A stretch of DNA of 64,000 nucleotides from Sphingomonas sp. Leaf32 (GCF_001421765.1 NZ_LMLA01000009.1:186001-250000); one strand, 5' to 3'. Shown: positions 36,221 to 45,934, counted from the first letter of the stretch. Notes: generated by a model not told the origin, from the letters alone. Made by a program: numbers and translations.

Positions 36221-37695
36221 TCGTCCTCGCCCTCCTGGCCGCCGCAGCCGCGCCGACGCTGCGCGTTCCGCCCGCACTGCTTCAGGATACGCAGGTCGCG
36301 GGCGGTGGTGCCCAGCTGGTCTGGCTGCCGGGCACGACGGTCATGGCCGAAGAGCAGGAACGCGAACTCGTCGTCCGCTTCGACCGGCCGATCGACGACG
36401 CGACGATCGACGCCTTCCGCCGGGCCGGCGGCGCGGCGATCGGCGATTTGCGGTGGAACGACGCCAGCCTCGTCCTGCGCCCGGCCATCGGCTGGGACAT
36501 GGCGTGGACGCAGGACGGGCAAGTGATCGCGGTCGATTTCGCGGCCCATGGCGACGACATCGTCGTCGATGCGCCCACCCGGCCCGTCGACCTCGACAGC
36601 CGGCTGCTCGCGATCGAGGCGGATGTCGCGGCGGGCTATCCGGACCAGGGACGCCGCGCGGCCGAGGCGCTGGCACGGTCGCAGCCCGACGACCCGCGCG
36701 TCGGGCGCATCCTGGCCGATGCGCGGGGCGCCGATGGGGATGTGCGCGGCGCGGCGGCCGCCTATCGCCGGATCGGCGCGACCGATCCTGTCGCGCGCCG
36801 GGCGCTGGCCTTCGCTCCCGGCACGGCCAGCATCGGGACGACGCTGCGCAGCGGTGGCGACCTGTCGCAAATCGAAACCGCGGCACGGGTCGATGCCGCG
36901 CTGGGCGACCGGCTGACGCTGGGCGGCGGGGTGCGGGCGGTGGCGAGCCGGGTCGATACGGGCACGGAAACGCAGCGTCATACCGATCCCATCGTCGATC
37001 TGACGGCGACCGTGCGGATCAGCGATGCCACGCGGATGCAGGCGGTGCTGGCCGGCGCGCTGGACAGCGGCGTGACCGGCGGCGGAATACGGTTGGTCGC
37101 CGGATCGGCGGAGGCACAATGGCGTGCCGGGCTGTTGCTGCACCAGCCCGATTATTCGACCGTCGAACAGGCGATCGGCGGCGGATACCTGTCGCGCATC
37201 ACCGCCGGCGGCAGCTATCGCATCGCGCCGGGCCTCGTCGGCCAGATCGACATCGGCGGCAATCGCTACGGCCTTGCCGGGCTGGACGGGGCCAGCGACA
37301 CGCTGACGCTGGCCGGCGGACTCGACTATATCGTCCGGCGCGGCGGGCTGGCGTTCGGCCTGACGTACCGGCTGGAGGGCGAATATGTCCAGCGGCTGGG
37401 CCGGGCGGCGAACGGGCGCGTGGTCGTCGATCTGGTGGATCGCGAAAACCATACGCTGCAGGGATTGGTCAGCGGATCGATGGGCGAAGCGCAGTTGACC
37501 GGGCTGGCGGGCTGGACGGTCGACCGTTTCGGCGGTAACGGCCCCAGCGCCAGCCTCGGGCTCAACCTTCCGGTTGCGACGGCGTGGCGGATCGAAGCCA
37601 GCGGCGGGATCAGCTCGATCGCGCGGCCGGGGTTTCCGGGGCAACAGATTTACGCACGCGCGCTACTCAGCCGCGGCCTAGGGAGTGCACGATGA
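36217..37695 (+). CDS. PelB C-terminal-like outer-membrane beta-barrel protein
   Basis: 492 aa. A short signal peptide (MIVLALLAAAAAPTLRVP) is followed by a periplasmic region with one or two helical repeats (residues about 130-190). From about residue 205 there are many amphipathic beta strands (TLGGGVRAVASRV, EAQWRAGLLLHQ, LTYRLEGEYVQRLG, and a final ARALLSRGLGSAR). It likely forms the outer-membrane export pore, the barrel half of PelB, made here as a separate polypeptide. It overlaps the TPR gene and pelD by 4 bp. Confidence 0.75.
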   Translation: MIVLALLAAAAAPTLRVPPALLQDTQVAGGGAQLVWLPGTTVMAEEQERELVVRFDRPIDDATIDAFRRAGGAAIGDLRWNDASLVLRPAIGWDMAWTQDGQVIAVDFAAHGDDIVVDAPTRPVDLDSRLLAIEADVAAGYPDQGRRAAEALARSQPDDPRVGRILADARGADGDVRGAAAAYRRIGATDPVARRALAFAPGTASIGTTLRSGGDLSQIETAARVDAALGDRLTLGGGVRAVASRVDTGTETQRHTDPIVDLTATVRISDATRMQAVLAGALDSGVTGGGIRLVAGSAEAQWRAGLLLHQPDYSTVEQAIGGGYLSRITAGGSYRIAPGLVGQIDIGGNRYGLAGLDGASDTLTLAGGLDYIVRRGGLAFGLTYRLEGEYVQRLGRAANGRVVVDLVDRENHTLQGLVSGSMGEAQLTGLAGWTVDRFGGNGPSASLGLNLPVATAWRIEASGGISSIARPGFPGQQIYARALLSRGLGSAR

Positions 37696-38633
37696 CCGGT
37701 GGGGTCCCACGCATCGCGCGGATCGCGGCCGAAATGGCGGTCGGGTTCGGGGCGCTGATCCTGATCGACCGGCTTGTTGGCACGGGTGATGCCTTTGCCG
37801 ACATCCAGCCCAATCCGTTGTGGCTGCCGGTCCTGGTCATGGCGCTGGCCTATGGCACGCTGCCCGCGCTGGCGGCGGCGGGGATCGCATCGGGCCTGTG
37901 GCTGCTCCATGCCGTTCCGGGCGGCGGCGAGCGCGACTATCTCGATCACCTGCTTCACCTGTCGCTGCCGCCGCTCCTGTGGTTCGTCGCGGCGGTTACG
38001 GTCGGCGAGGTGACGATCCTGCGCGTTGGGCGGTATCGCCTGCTCGACCGGCGCGCCGGGATCGCGCAGCGCAACGTCGCGCGCCTGACCGAAGCGTTCC
38101 ACCAGCTGGCGCACACCAACCGTGCGCTGCAGGTCGAGGTGGCGACCGATGCCCGTACCCTGGGCCATGTCGTGGCGACCGCCACCCGCCTGACCGCGAT
38201 CGATCCGACCGAGCGTCGGGCGGCGCTGGCGGCGCTGATCGCCATGGCCGCCCGCAGCGAGGATTTCACCTGCTACCGCTTCGCCGGTTCGGAAGCCCGC
38301 GCGTGGCTGCGCGGTGCGACCGCGACGGCCCGCCCCGACATCCTGCCCGACGCGCTCGCCATGCTGTCGCGGCGGCGAAGCGAACCGATCCATGTCGGCC
38401 GGCGTGGCGATCGCGTCGTATTGGACGGGATCGGCGTCATCGCCATTCCGCTGGCCGAGCGTGACGGCGGATCGGTCGTCGGTTGCCTGGTGATCCATGG
38501 CCTCCCCTTCGCCTCACTCAACGCCAATGCCCTGGCAGAAATGGCCGAAATCGGTGGTTGGCTGGCCCCGTTGATCGCCGTGCGGGAACATGCCGCGGCA
38601 ACCATGGTGACGCCCCCGGGCCGGGCCGCATGA
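37692..38633 (+). CDS. pelD: PelD-like membrane protein with GAF domain, short form
   Basis: 313 aa. Four hydrophobic segments lie within about residues 10-115, then a short coiled coil (RNVARLTEAFHQLAHTNRAL) and one GAF-like domain (about 150-300). Pseudomonas PelD (about 455 aa) adds a degenerate GGDEF domain that binds c-di-GMP through RxxD; that domain is missing here. An RSED string occurs but inside the GAF part. Regulation by c-di-GMP through the usual site is therefore doubtful. It is coupled by ATGA overlaps to the barrel gene and pelE. Confidence 0.8.
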   Translation: MTGGVPRIARIAAEMAVGFGALILIDRLVGTGDAFADIQPNPLWLPVLVMALAYGTLPALAAAGIASGLWLLHAVPGGGERDYLDHLLHLSLPPLLWFVAAVTVGEVTILRVGRYRLLDRRAGIAQRNVARLTEAFHQLAHTNRALQVEVATDARTLGHVVATATRLTAIDPTERRAALAALIAMAARSEDFTCYRFAGSEARAWLRGATATARPDILPDALAMLSRRRSEPIHVGRRGDRVVLDGIGVIAIPLAERDGGSVVGCLVIHGLPFASLNANALAEMAEIGGWLAPLIAVREHAAATMVTPPGRAA

Positions 38634-39469
38634 AGCCGGCGCTACCGATCGCGGCGGCAATCGATGTCGCGGTCGTCGGTATTGCCCTCGGCAACGGCGA
38701 GGCGGTGCTGCTGCTGGTCCATGTTGTGCTGGTCGCGCTGGGCTATGCGCTGTGGCTGCGGCAGGGTCGCGCCATCGGATTCGCCGCTGCGATGGCGGGC
38801 ATCTTCGGCCCGGCTGCACTGCTGCTGGTCGGCGGGATCGTCGCCCGCCTGCCGCGCGCGACCCGCCCACCGCTGCCGCTACCCGATCGCGTGATCCGCG
38901 CGCGGCCTGCACGAAAGGGTGCCAGCCTCGCCGTGGCGCGAATGCTCGACGGGCGGATACTCCACGCCGAACCGGACACGCTCCATTCGCTGGTGACGGT
39001 CATGCGCCACGGCGATGTCGCCGATCGTCGACGCGCGTTGGAAACGGTCGTCCGATCGTTCCAGCCCTCGCTCTCGCCGCTGATCGCGCTGGCATTGACC
39101 GACAGCGACCAAACGATCCGGGCGCTGGCCGCCGCCGCGTCGGCGCGGGTGGTGCAGAACCTGTCCGACGGTCGCACCACGCTGGAGGAGAAGGGCGCGG
39201 ATGGCGAAGCGCGCGCGACGCTGATCGCGCTGCTCGCCGACCATGCGCGGGCCAATCTCCTGCTGTCCGATTCGCAGCGGGCGCATCTGCGCGAGGACGC
39301 ACTGGCACTGCTGGACGACGACACGTCCGACGCGGTGCGGATCGAAGCGCTGTGGGCCGCTGGCGATTATGCCGCGATCGACGCGCTGCTCGCGGCGCAC
39401 GGGACACCGGTCGATGGCGGCCGGATGGCGCAGGCGACGGCGTGGTGGCGGGACAACGCGGCGGCATGA
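38630..39469 (+). CDS. pelE: PelE-like membrane protein
   Basis: 279 aa. Two or three N-terminal helices (AIDVAVVGIALGNGEAVLLL, then FAAAMAGIFGPAALLLVGGI) are followed by a soluble helical-repeat domain. This matches PelE, which sits with PelD, PelF and PelG in the inner-membrane synthase complex. Sequence similarity is weak by eye; size, topology and position between pelD and pelF support the call. It overlaps both by 4 bp. Confidence 0.75.
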   Translation: MKPALPIAAAIDVAVVGIALGNGEAVLLLVHVVLVALGYALWLRQGRAIGFAAAMAGIFGPAALLLVGGIVARLPRATRPPLPLPDRVIRARPARKGASLAVARMLDGRILHAEPDTLHSLVTVMRHGDVADRRRALETVVRSFQPSLSPLIALALTDSDQTIRALAAAASARVVQNLSDGRTTLEEKGADGEARATLIALLADHARANLLLSDSQRAHLREDALALLDDDTSDAVRIEALWAAGDYAAIDALLAAHGTPVDGGRMAQATAWWRDNAAA

Positions 39470-40935
39470 GCGCGCCGGACGATGCCGACATCTGCCTGAT
39501 CGTCGAAGGGGCCTATCCCTATGTCGTCGGCGGCGTGTCGGGATGGTTGCAGGACCTGATCGCAAGCCTGCCCGACATCCGCTTCGCGATCGTCGCGATC
39601 AAGCCGTCGGCCGGCCCCCTGCCCTTTCGGCTCACACCCCCGCCCAACGTCGTCAAGGTGGTCGAGATCGCGCTGGCCCCCGAAACCGCAATGCCGCGCG
39701 GGTTGCCGCGCGGACGCGCCACCGCGATAGCCGACGCGCTGATCGAATTCGTCGGGGTCGGCGGCGGTGAGGCGCTGGCAAGGCTCATCGACCTGCTCGA
39801 CGAAGGCTCCCAGCGACCGACGCCGGGCGACATTCTGGCCCATCCGGCATGTTTTGCCCGGCTGAACCGGCATTATCAGGCGCTGCTGCCCAAGGCGTCG
39901 TTCCACCATTATTTCTGGGCGATGCGGGTGCTGCTCGGCGGGTTGCTCGCGGTGCTGACGGCCCCCCTGCCCCGCGCGCGGGCATATCACACGATCTCGA
40001 CCGGGTTCGCCGGGCTGCTGGCGGCGCGCGCGGCGAAGGAAACCGGGCGACCGGCATTCATCACCGAACATGGCATCTATCTGCTCGAACGCCAGATCGA
40101 GGTGATGATGGCCGAATGGATCGGCGATCAGGTCGACACCGGGCTGGACATGGATCGCAGCGTCCGCGACCTGCGCGACCTGTGGGTGCGCGCCTTCACC
40201 AGCTATGCCACCGCCTGTTACGACGCCTGCGACCCGATCGTGGCGCTTTATGGCGAAAACAACGCGGTGCAACGCCGACTGGGCGCGGCGGTGGACCGGG
40301 TGCAGGTGATCCCGAACGGTATCGACGCGCGGCGCTTCGCGCATCTGGCCGACGCGCGCGACCCGGCGCACCCGCTGGTCGCGCTGCTCGGCCGGGTGGT
40401 GCCGATCAAGGACATCAAGACCTTCATCCGCGCTTGCGCCATCGCCCATGCGCAAAAGCCGCATCTGCGCTTCGTCGTGCTGGGGCCGGAGGACGAGGAC
40501 CCCGAATATGCCGCCGAATGCACGCGGCTGGTCGCCGACCTGCAACTGGGCGAGGTGCTGACCTTTGCCGGGCGGGTGAAGATCGAGGACTGGATGAACC
40601 GCATCGACCTACTGGTACTGACCAGCCTGTCGGAGGCGCAGCCGCTGGTCATCCTCGAAGGGGGAGCGTGTGGCATCCCGGTCGTCGCCCCCGATGTCGG
40701 CAGCTGCCGCGAGATGATCGAGGGGCGCGGACCGCATGATCCGGGGCATGGCGGGATCGTGACCCCGCTGGTCAATCCGCAGGCGACGGCGGCGGGCATC
40801 TGTGCGATCGCCGGCGAACCCGCCGTCCGCCGCGACATGGGGGAGGCGATGCGTCGCCGGGTGCTGCGCGATTACGACCACCCGACCATTATCGGCGCGT
40901 ATCGCGATCTCTACGCCGAACTCGCGGCGCGGTAG
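39466..40935 (+). CDS. pelF: PelF-like GT4 glycosyltransferase
   Basis: 489 aa (507 in Pseudomonas), cytosolic. DICLIVEGAYPYVVGGVSGW at the N-terminus is the PelF signature. The C-terminal GT-B half has VIPNGIDARRF, LLGRVVPIKDIKTFI, VLTSLSEAQPLVILEGGACG (the EX7E motif) and GIPVVAPDVGSCREMIEG. It is predicted to polymerise UDP-linked N-acetylhexosamine (UDP-GalNAc/GlcNAc) into Pel-type polymer. It is the last gene of the operon, converging on the secretion genes with a 30-bp gap. Confidence 0.93.
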   Translation: MSAPDDADICLIVEGAYPYVVGGVSGWLQDLIASLPDIRFAIVAIKPSAGPLPFRLTPPPNVVKVVEIALAPETAMPRGLPRGRATAIADALIEFVGVGGGEALARLIDLLDEGSQRPTPGDILAHPACFARLNRHYQALLPKASFHHYFWAMRVLLGGLLAVLTAPLPRARAYHTISTGFAGLLAARAAKETGRPAFITEHGIYLLERQIEVMMAEWIGDQVDTGLDMDRSVRDLRDLWVRAFTSYATACYDACDPIVALYGENNAVQRRLGAAVDRVQVIPNGIDARRFAHLADARDPAHPLVALLGRVVPIKDIKTFIRACAIAHAQKPHLRFVVLGPEDEDPEYAAECTRLVADLQLGEVLTFAGRVKIEDWMNRIDLLVLTSLSEAQPLVILEGGACGIPVVAPDVGSCREMIEGRGPHDPGHGGIVTPLVNPQATAAGICAIAGEPAVRRDMGEAMRRRVLRDYDHPTIIGAYRDLYAELAAR

Positions 40936-40965
40936 CACCCATCCATCGCGCCGCCGCCGGAGGTG

Positions 40966-42522
40966 TTATCCGGTAACCGCCGTATCGTTCAGCTCCGCAA
41001 TGACCGGGTTGGGCAGCAGCGGCAGCTTGTCGCCGAGGCTGCCCTGCGGCGGCGGGGTCGTGGCCGGGCGCAGGACCGGGGTGGTCGCGACCGGCAGCGG
41101 CGGTTGCGGGGTAAAGGCGCTACGGGGCATTTGCGCCCGATCGATCGCCGCCAGCACTGGATCGATCGGCCCGATCAGGGTATTCCTGGCCGCGCGCGCG
41201 GGCACGGTGGGATCGTAGGTCGGCAGCCCCTGTGCCAGCAGCGCCGCCTGCAACCGGCCCAGCGTCGCGAGCAACCGCGCCTGCGCGGCGTAGGCGGAAT
41301 AGGTCGCGTTGGTCAGCACGAGTTGCGCGTTCAGCAACCGCTGCTCCGAATCCAGCACCTCGAAATTCGAACGAAACCCTTCGGCGAAACCGCGCTGCAC
41401 GCCCGTCAACGCCTCCTGCGCCGATTGCGTCGCGATCCGGCCGGCCGCCGCCGCGCTGGCCGCTGCCAGCGACTGATTCCACGCATCCTGCGTCTGGGCC
41501 AGCGCCTGACGCCGGGTGCTCTCGACCTCGAATCCCAGCCTTTCGCGGTCGGCCTGTGCCGCGCGGATCCTCGACCCGATCACCCCGCCGGCGATCAGCG
41601 GCATGGTGAGCGTTACTCCGCCGCTCGCCTGCGCGCCCAGGTCGCGGGTCTGGAAACTGCCCGCCGTGCGATAGCCATAGCCACCCGACAGCGCGACCAC
41701 GGGCGCGCGTTCGGCCCGTTCGGCAGAGATTCGCGCATCGCCTGCCCGCGCCGACAGCAATGCTTCGCCGATCGCCGGGCTTTCGCGCTGGGCGATGGCG
41801 AAGGCGGCGTCCAGCGACAGCGGCACCCCGTTCAGCACCGGCGGTTCGGCGAGCGTCCCCGGCATCCGCCCGACGACCGTGGCAAAGCGGGCGCGGCTGA
41901 CCTGCAGATTGGCCTGGCTCTGCGCCAGTTGCGCGCGGATGATCTCCGCCTGCGCGCGGGCCTGGGCGATGTCGGTGCGGGTCAGGTCACCGCCGCGTTC
42001 GCGGGCGATCGCCTGCGCGACCTGCCGGTCATAGCTGTCCAGCGAGCGACTCTGGATCGCGACCAGATCGCTGTCGCGCCGGACGGCGACATAGGAATCG
42101 ACGACTTCCAGCAGGATCGCATTCTCGACCAGTCGCAACCGCTCGCGCGCGGCCAGCACCCGCGCCTCGGCAATGGACACCTGCGCGGCGGTGCGCCCGC
42201 CGTTCAACAGGATCTGCTGCGCGCTCAGCGTCGCCGCCATCGTGCGGCTGCGGTTGGTAACGAAATCGTCGAACAGGTTGCGCTGATCGGCCGAGCGATA
42301 TTGCAGTTCCATATTCAGCCCGATGGTCGGGCGATACGGCGCGCCTGCCTGCAAGATCGTCTCGTCCAGGCTGCGCAATTCGGCGCGTTGCGCGTCCAGC
42401 GTCGGGTTGCTGCGATAGGCATCGGCGATGGCCTCGACCAGAACATCCTGCGCCTGGGCCTGTGCCGTGGGGGCGAGGAACATCGCCGCCGCCAGCGGCA
42501 TCGCGCGAAGATCAGCGTTCAT
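40966..42522 (-). CDS. TolC-family outer-membrane channel of a type I secretion system
   Basis: 518 aa. A signal peptide (MNADLRAMPLAAAMFLAPTAQA) is followed by a TolC fold with paired helical/beta repeats: EAIADAYRSNPTLDAQRAEL and the matching second-half EALTGVQRGFAEGFRSNFEV. A Pro-rich C-terminal tail carries no known function. It overlaps the adaptor gene by 11 bp and should form the outer-membrane tunnel for the ABC/HlyD pair. Confidence 0.92.
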   Translation of the reverse strand: MNADLRAMPLAAAMFLAPTAQAQAQDVLVEAIADAYRSNPTLDAQRAELRSLDETILQAGAPYRPTIGLNMELQYRSADQRNLFDDFVTNRSRTMAATLSAQQILLNGGRTAAQVSIAEARVLAARERLRLVENAILLEVVDSYVAVRRDSDLVAIQSRSLDSYDRQVAQAIARERGGDLTRTDIAQARAQAEIIRAQLAQSQANLQVSRARFATVVGRMPGTLAEPPVLNGVPLSLDAAFAIAQRESPAIGEALLSARAGDARISAERAERAPVVALSGGYGYRTAGSFQTRDLGAQASGGVTLTMPLIAGGVIGSRIRAAQADRERLGFEVESTRRQALAQTQDAWNQSLAAASAAAAGRIATQSAQEALTGVQRGFAEGFRSNFEVLDSEQRLLNAQLVLTNATYSAYAAQARLLATLGRLQAALLAQGLPTYDPTVPARAARNTLIGPIDPVLAAIDRAQMPRSAFTPQPPLPVATTPVLRPATTPPPQGSLGDKLPLLPNPVIAELNDTAVTG

Positions 42523-43888
42523 GGAGCGACCTCGAAAAGGCTTCGGTCAGCGGATCGAGCAGATATTGCAGCGCGGTGCGTGCGCGCAGCTTGACGGTCG
42601 CCTGCACCGGCACGCCCGGGCGAATGCCGGTATCACGCCCACGCACCGCCTCGATCCGGGCGATCTGGCTGCGGGGCACGGTGATCTCCGCGCTGAAATA
42701 GCTGCGCCCGCTCGCCTCGTCGCGCAGGGCATCGGCGGATACGGTGGCGACGGTGCCCAGCAGGATCGGCAGGTCGCGTTCGTGCAGCGACAGGAACTTC
42801 AACTCCGCCTCGCGCCCCGGCACCACCCCGTCGATGTCGGTCGGCAGGAAAGTCGCACGGATGACCAGCGGCGCGGCATCGGGCACGATGTCGAGGATGG
42901 GCTGCCCCGCCTGGATAACGCCACCGACCGAGAATACTCGCAATCCTACCACCCGCCCGCCGACCGGCGCGCGGATTTCGGTACGCGCCAGTTGTTCGCG
43001 CGCCGCCGCCCATTTGGGCAGCGCCTCGTTCAGCTGGAACTGGGTATCGCGCAGCAGCGCCGCCGAATCCTCGACATAGCGCCGGCGGGACTGCACCTGT
43101 TCGGCGCGCGCCTGTCCGATCTGTTCGCGCGCGGCGGCCACGCGGGACGCATAGTCGCCATCGGCCCCGTCGAGCTGCTGGATCGACCGTTCGATCGCCC
43201 GCACCGTGTTGCGCGAGACATAGCCCTGGTCGGCCAGCTGCCGCGTGCTTTCCAGCTGCTGCTGGAGCGACTGGCGCTGGCGTTCGGTCGCGCGCGCCTG
43301 TGCGGCGAACCCGCCCGACTGTTGCGCGACGCCCGCTGCCTGCTGCTGCAACACCGCGCCATTGGCGGCGAGCGCGGAGGCACGGGCGGCGGCCTGCGCG
43401 ATCTGAAGCGACTTGGCGCGCTCGACCAGTCGTCGGTCGTCGCCGGTCGCACGGTCGAAGTCGGCGGGCCAGCGGATGGCCCCGCCGCGTACATCCGCCT
43501 CGAGCCGCGCCCGTTGCGCCTGAAGATCGATGACGCTGGCGGCCAGCGCCCGTTCGGTCGCGGCGACCTCTGCGCCCTCGAGCCGGAACAGCAGCTGCCC
43601 GGCGGCGACATGCTGTCCGTCGCGCACGTTCATCGCCCGAACGATCCCGCCGTCGCGGTGCTGGACGGTCTGCCGGTTGCCGGCAACGACGACCTGTCCC
43701 TCCCCCGCCGCCGCCGCGTCCAGCCGGGCAAACGCCGCCCAGCCCAGCCCGACGACGAAGAACAGGATCGAGACGATCACGCCGATCCGAACGGCATGTC
43801 GGGGCGAATCGTCGAGCGCGAGGTCCTGCGCGATCCGGGCACGGACCGCATCCTGACGACGATCGGCCGGAATGATCGTGCCGTCCAT
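42512..43888 (-). CDS. HlyD-family periplasmic adaptor of type I secretion
   Basis: 458 aa. One N-terminal membrane helix (IGVIVSILFFVVGLGWAAFA, about residues 35-55) is followed by a barrel-sandwich/biotinyl-lipoyl half (QHRDGGIVRAMNVRDGQHV), a long alpha-hairpin coiled coil (about 105-290), and the return half IRAPVGGRVVGLRVFSVGGV. The C-terminal beta domain ends in AFSRSLHER. The start codon shares one base with the stop of the ABC gene (TGATG), so the two are co-translated. Confidence 0.94.
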   Translation of the reverse strand: MDGTIIPADRRQDAVRARIAQDLALDDSPRHAVRIGVIVSILFFVVGLGWAAFARLDAAAAGEGQVVVAGNRQTVQHRDGGIVRAMNVRDGQHVAAGQLLFRLEGAEVAATERALAASVIDLQAQRARLEADVRGGAIRWPADFDRATGDDRRLVERAKSLQIAQAAARASALAANGAVLQQQAAGVAQQSGGFAAQARATERQRQSLQQQLESTRQLADQGYVSRNTVRAIERSIQQLDGADGDYASRVAAAREQIGQARAEQVQSRRRYVEDSAALLRDTQFQLNEALPKWAAAREQLARTEIRAPVGGRVVGLRVFSVGGVIQAGQPILDIVPDAAPLVIRATFLPTDIDGVVPGREAELKFLSLHERDLPILLGTVATVSADALRDEASGRSYFSAEITVPRSQIARIEAVRGRDTGIRPGVPVQATVKLRARTALQYLLDPLTEAFSRSLHER

Positions 43889-45642
43889 CAGCCGGCTCCC
43901 CCGGCGGTCATCGGGGGTGGTACGACACCCTGTGCCGGGGCGGGGCCGCGGATCACGCGGTCGCGATCGTCGAACAACTGGATTCGTCCGTTCTTAAGCA
44001 GCAATATCTTGTCGACCGCCTGCAACAGCCCGGTCCGGTGGGTCGACACCACGACGGTCGCCCGGCGCGCGCGCAACGATTCGATCGTCTGCACCAGTCG
44101 CGCCTCACCTTCGCTGTCCAGATGGGCATTGGGTTCGTCGAGGAACAGGATCGCCGGGTCGCCATATAGCGCGCGGGCCAGCGCCACCGCCTGCCCCTGT
44201 CCTGCCGACAGCCCGGCCCCGTCCGCCATCGTCAGCATCGTGCCATATCCCGACGGCAATCCCAGGATCAGGGGATGCGCGCCCGCGTGCATCGCCGCTG
44301 CGACCACGCGGTCGTCGATCTCGGGGCCATCGCCCGCCAGCACCGCCTGAAACCGGGAGATATTGGCATGTACCGTCGTCGGAAACAGCGAAGGCGACTG
44401 CGGCATATAGCCCAGATGCCGGCCGAGCTGTTCGCGATTCCAGTCCGGCAGACTGGCCCCGTCGATCCGCACGTCGCCGCTGTCGGGCGACAAGGCGCCG
44501 GCCAGCGCGCGCAACAGCGTCGACTTGCCCGCCCCGCTGGGTCCCACCAGCGCGACGACCTGTCCCGGCTCGATCGTAAAGCTGATGTCGGACAGGATCT
44601 CGCGGTCGCTGTCGGGTGCGCTGACGGTCAGCGCGCGCACCTCGATCCGTCCCTCGGGCACCGGCAGCTTCGTCGCGGTCGTGCCCGGTTCGGGCAATGC
44701 GCAAAAGGCGGTGAGGTTGCCCCATGCCTGTCGCGCGCTCGCCAGCGGCTTCAGCGCACCCAGTATCTGTTCGACCGGTTGCAGCGCGCGGCCGAGCAGC
44801 AGCGAGGCGGCAAAGATCGCGCCGCCCGAAATCTCCTGCCGGATCGCGAGCAGCGCCCCCAGCGCCAGCGCCAGCGATTGCAGCAACAGGCGCAGGAACT
44901 TGGTGATGCCGAGGAAGCGCGATTGCGTCGCGGCGATCCCGGCCTGCCGCCGGACCAGATCGGCGCGTTCCAGCAGGTGACGCGTGACCAGCGCGTTACG
45001 CATTCCCAGGACGCGTGCGACCTCCGCCATCCGGATCGAAAAATCCTGTTCGCGGTTGGCAAGCGTCGCGCGGGCATTGGCATCGCGCATCGCCGTGGCG
45101 GTCGTCCGGTCCCCGGCCCAGGCGAGGGCGGCGAGCAGCAACGAACTGCATAGCGCGAGCACGCCGATCCAGGGATGCAGCAGGAACGAGATCAGGATGT
45201 AGATCGGGGCCCACGGCGCATCGAACAGCGCGATCATGATCGGCCCGGCCATCGTTCCGCGCAACGTATCGAAATCGCGCAGCGCCTGCAGTTGCGCGCC
45301 GGTGCTGCCGACGTCGCTGCCCATGATGCGCATCAGAATGCCGGGGGCCGCACACCGTTCCAGTCGCATCGACGCGCGCAGCAACAGCCGCATCCGCACC
45401 GCATCCAGCACCGCGAACACCACCAGCGATATGCCGAGAATCAGCGTCAGCAGCAGCAGCGTCGCCTCGCCCCGCGTTGGCACCACCCGGTCATAGACCT
45501 GCAGCATGAAGATCGACGGGACGAGGTAGAGGATATTCACCAGTCCGGAAAACAGCCCCGCCGCCCATAGATGGCGACGGCAACGCCGCAGCGTGTCGGA
45601 CAGCAGATTGCCGGAGGCGGACGGCGAAACGGTAAGCGGCAT
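43888..45642 (-). CDS. type I secretion ABC transporter/ATPase (PrtD-like)
   Basis: 584 aa: a six-helix type-1 exporter domain (LFSGLVNILYLVPSIFMLQV, DAPWAPIYILISFLLHPWIG) plus an ATPase domain. Walker A is ALVGPSGAGKSTLLRAL, the signature is LSAGQGQAVALARAL (Ala replacing the second Gly of LSGGQ) and Walker B is AILFLDEPNAHLD. There is no N-terminal C39 peptidase domain, so cargo is not cleaved, as for RTX proteases and lipases. The nearby RTX deacetylase is the obvious cargo. It is the first gene of the three-gene unit. Confidence 0.94.
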   Translation of the reverse strand: MPLTVSPSASGNLLSDTLRRCRRHLWAAGLFSGLVNILYLVPSIFMLQVYDRVVPTRGEATLLLLTLILGISLVVFAVLDAVRMRLLLRASMRLERCAAPGILMRIMGSDVGSTGAQLQALRDFDTLRGTMAGPIMIALFDAPWAPIYILISFLLHPWIGVLALCSSLLLAALAWAGDRTTATAMRDANARATLANREQDFSIRMAEVARVLGMRNALVTRHLLERADLVRRQAGIAATQSRFLGITKFLRLLLQSLALALGALLAIRQEISGGAIFAASLLLGRALQPVEQILGALKPLASARQAWGNLTAFCALPEPGTTATKLPVPEGRIEVRALTVSAPDSDREILSDISFTIEPGQVVALVGPSGAGKSTLLRALAGALSPDSGDVRIDGASLPDWNREQLGRHLGYMPQSPSLFPTTVHANISRFQAVLAGDGPEIDDRVVAAAMHAGAHPLILGLPSGYGTMLTMADGAGLSAGQGQAVALARALYGDPAILFLDEPNAHLDSEGEARLVQTIESLRARRATVVVSTHRTGLLQAVDKILLLKNGRIQLFDDRDRVIRGPAPAQGVVPPPMTAGGAG

Positions 45643-45682
45643 GGGCGGCGTTATGGCGGTGAAAGGTTAAAAGCTGACTTGC

Positions 45683-45934
45683 GTGGCAAGCATCGGTGCC
45701 GGACGAACTGCTCGTCGCCGACGTCGAGGCTTCATTCTGTCCGTCCCGTCAAGGGCCGTCTTCTCGTTCCAGTACTTGAAGAGGCGGGGTCACGTCAGCG
45801 CCTTCCACCTGCTCGACAAGGGTGGAGAACCGCTTACAGACGCCGGGAAGGCGATCGAGGCAATTCTCGATCGGCACCGGTCCGGCGATTGGCGGTCAAT
45901 GCTGCGGCGGGACAGCTTCAGTCTCACAGGATAG
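45683..45934 (+). CDS. doubtful short ORF, 83 aa
   Basis: The C-terminal part (FQYLKRRGHVSAFHLLDKGG to RRDSFSLTG) reads like protein, but there is no Shine-Dalgarno and no recognised family. It could be a gene relic in the 693-bp gap between the T1SS and the lipoprotein gene. Confidence 0.25.
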   Translation: MASIGAGRTARRRRRGFILSVPSRAVFSFQYLKRRGHVSAFHLLDKGGEPLTDAGKAIEAILDRHRSGDWRSMLRRDSFSLTG

